A stretch of 32,998 nucleotides of DNA, from the NCBI GenBank assembly GCA_945906935.1, contig CAMDSO010000041.1:1-32998 (forward strand). The letters run 5' to 3'. Both the position numbers and the translations under genes were made by a program. The notes under the pieces were generated by a model. It was not told the DNA's origin. It searched no databases and saw only the letters and a list, made by a program, of their open reading frames with translations. This stretch comes from Bordetella parapertussis. Its GTDB lineage: Bacteria; Pseudomonadota; Gammaproteobacteria; Burkholderiales; SG8-41. This document shows positions 31,995-32,998 of the stretch, in pieces (positions within the stretch are counted from its first letter, which is position 1; each line of letters starts with the position of its first letter).

Positions 31995-32191
31995 GCCGTG
32001 CGGAAAGAGACGCGAACAAGATATGCAAGAGTCATGCGCTGAGTTCGAAGTTTCCAAGGGTGACCGCCTCTCCATTGAGCAGCACTTCAAGGCGGTGTGG
32101 GCCGGCATGATGTTTGCGCGTGGTGAGATCCATTAGCGACAGCGTTTTGGCAAACGCTACGCTTCTTCCGGGCTGCGGAGTTCATTCAAAC

Positions 32192-32998
32192 TCAGTTGCC
32201 GTCACCCTTGATGCCGGCTTGTTTGACCAGCTTGCCGAATTTGGCGAGTTCGCTCTTGAGGATGTCGCGGAACTGTTCCGGCGTGCCGCCGGTGATCAGC
32301 GAGCCGTCGGCGCGGGCGACTTCCTGTACTTCGGGCAGTTGCAGAATGGTGTTGATCTCTTTATTGAGCCGCTCGACGATAGCCGGCGGTGTACGCGCGG
32401 CCATGCCGAGGGCCGACCAGGTCGAGTTTTCATAACCGGTGAGACCTGCCTCAGCGATCGTCGGCAGTTCCGGCAGGATGCTCATGCGTTTGGCACCGGT
32501 GGTGGCGAGCGCGCGCATCTTGCCCGATTTGATGTGCTGCATGGTCGGCAGCGCGCTGTTGAAGAGGATCTGGATATGGCCGCCCATGAGGTCCATCAGC
32601 GACGGCGCCGAGCCTTTGTACGGCACATGCGTCATTTTGATGTTGGCCGTCACTGCGAACAGTTCTGCGCACATTTGACCGAAGCCGCCGATGCCCGACG
32701 AACCATAGGTCAGCTCATGCGGACGCTGACGCGCCAGCGCGATTAGTTCCTTGACGTTTTTTGCCGGCACCGATGGATGCACCAGCAGCACGCCGGGTGT
32801 TGTCGCCAGATGTATCAGTGGCGCGAAGTCGGTCTGCACGTCGTAGGACAACTTCGAGAGGTGCGGCGCGACCGCCCAACTGCCGACGGTCGAGATGATG
32901 AAGGTGTAGCCGTCGGCCGGCGCACGCGCGGTGATTTCCATGCCGATCGCTGCATTGGCGCCGGCGCGGTAGTCGAGGACCACCGGCTGGCCGAGACG
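32192..32998 (-). CDS. Bug/TctC-family substrate-binding protein, 5' end outside window
   Basis: This partial CDS holds the C-terminal 268 residues of a periplasmic binding protein. The start and signal peptide lie beyond the window edge, and the frame is open to base 32998 (RLGQP before VVLDYRAGANAAIG). Motifs DYRAGANAAIG, ADGYTFI, YGSSGIGGFGQMCAEL and HVPYKGSAPSLMDLMGGH are family-typical, and the protein ends KQAGIKGDGN. Its base composition is GC-rich again, unlike the neighbour at 31005, so the lower-GC block seems to end between 31994 and 32192. It is convergent with that neighbour; no clear terminator is seen in the 197-bp gap. Confidence 0.92.
   Translation of the reverse strand, partial: RLGQPVVLDYRAGANAAIGMEITARAPADGYTFIISTVGSWAVAPHLSKLSYDVQTDFAPLIHLATTPGVLLVHPSVPAKNVKELIALARQRPHELTYGSSGIGGFGQMCAELFAVTANIKMTHVPYKGSAPSLMDLMGGHIQILFNSALPTMQHIKSGKMRALATTGAKRMSILPELPTIAEAGLTGYENSTWSALGMAARTPPAIVERLNKEINTILQLPEVQEVARADGSLITGGTPEQFRDILKSELAKFGKLVKQAGIKGDGN

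Noticed and set aside
32023-32136. A 37-codon open frame after the 31005 binding protein
   Set aside because: Only a weak ribosome site and no features; it cannot be told from chance.

Overview
The window reads as a chromosome segment of a betaproteobacterium. This rests on seven solitary Bug/TctC-type tripartite-tricarboxylate substrate-binding proteins, a clpS-clpA pair preceded by a cold-shock gene, an RluE-type pseudouridine synthase, an MnmA/Nudix pair and a GC-rich composition (judged by eye). The exact genus is not resolved. No insertion sequence, phage, CRISPR, tRNA or rRNA was seen.

The main discovery is two in-frame TGA codons that look like selenocysteine (Sec) codons, in two unrelated genes about 1 kb apart. 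(1) At 1171-2910 (+) a UGSC-family protein is interrupted at codon 108 by TGA. The motif reads Sec-Gly-Ala-Cys-Thr, the frame is open on both sides, and a 12-bp hairpin with a G in its apical loop begins 5 nt after the TGA. This is what a bacterial SECIS element looks like. The UGSC domain is fused to a second domain of about 370 residues, and the gene lies between two substrate-binding protein genes. (2) At 3976-4749 (-) a glutaredoxin-like domain carries Sec-Ser-Ser-Cys at the redox-motif position (TGA at 4702-4704), again followed by a hairpin at SECIS distance, and is fused to a DinB-like helical domain. Conventional gene calling would split gene 1 in two and truncate gene 2. No selA/B/C/D gene is in the window, so the Sec machinery must be elsewhere.

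Layout. 0.1-3.9 kb: binding protein, UGSC selenoprotein, binding protein. 4-7.5 kb: Sec-glutaredoxin (-), glutathione transferase (+), mnmA and Nudix (-), small membrane protein (+). 7.6-13.3 kb: a probable metal-uptake operon (TPR protein, HupE/UreJ-like protein with an EF-hand loop, TonB, TonB-dependent receptor), flanked on both sides by paralogous 49-50 residue Lys/Ala/Glu-rich secreted peptides. 13.8-19.2 kb: rluE, an unrecognised 458-aa protein, csp (all -), clpS-clpA (+). 19.3-20.9 kb: cytochrome c plus flavocytochrome-c sulfide dehydrogenase flavoprotein. 21-25.4 kb: two consecutive modules of binding protein plus acyl-CoA dehydrogenase. 25.7-26.7 kb: a small conserved-looking gene and a truncated aminotransferase-like remnant. 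26.9-32 kb: an apparently lower-GC catabolic block (binding protein, amidase with an AtzG-like small partner, creatinase-like M24 protein, divergent binding protein). 32.2 kb to the end: a seventh binding protein cut by the window edge.

Functionally, the two ends of the window are about scavenging and degrading small organic acids or amides: periplasmic binding proteins beside acyl-CoA dehydrogenases, amidase, M24 hydrolase and the UGSC enzyme. The centre holds housekeeping genes and a metal/TonB locus. The substrate of the UGSC enzyme is unknown; its neighbours suggest it acts on a compound captured by the flanking binding proteins.
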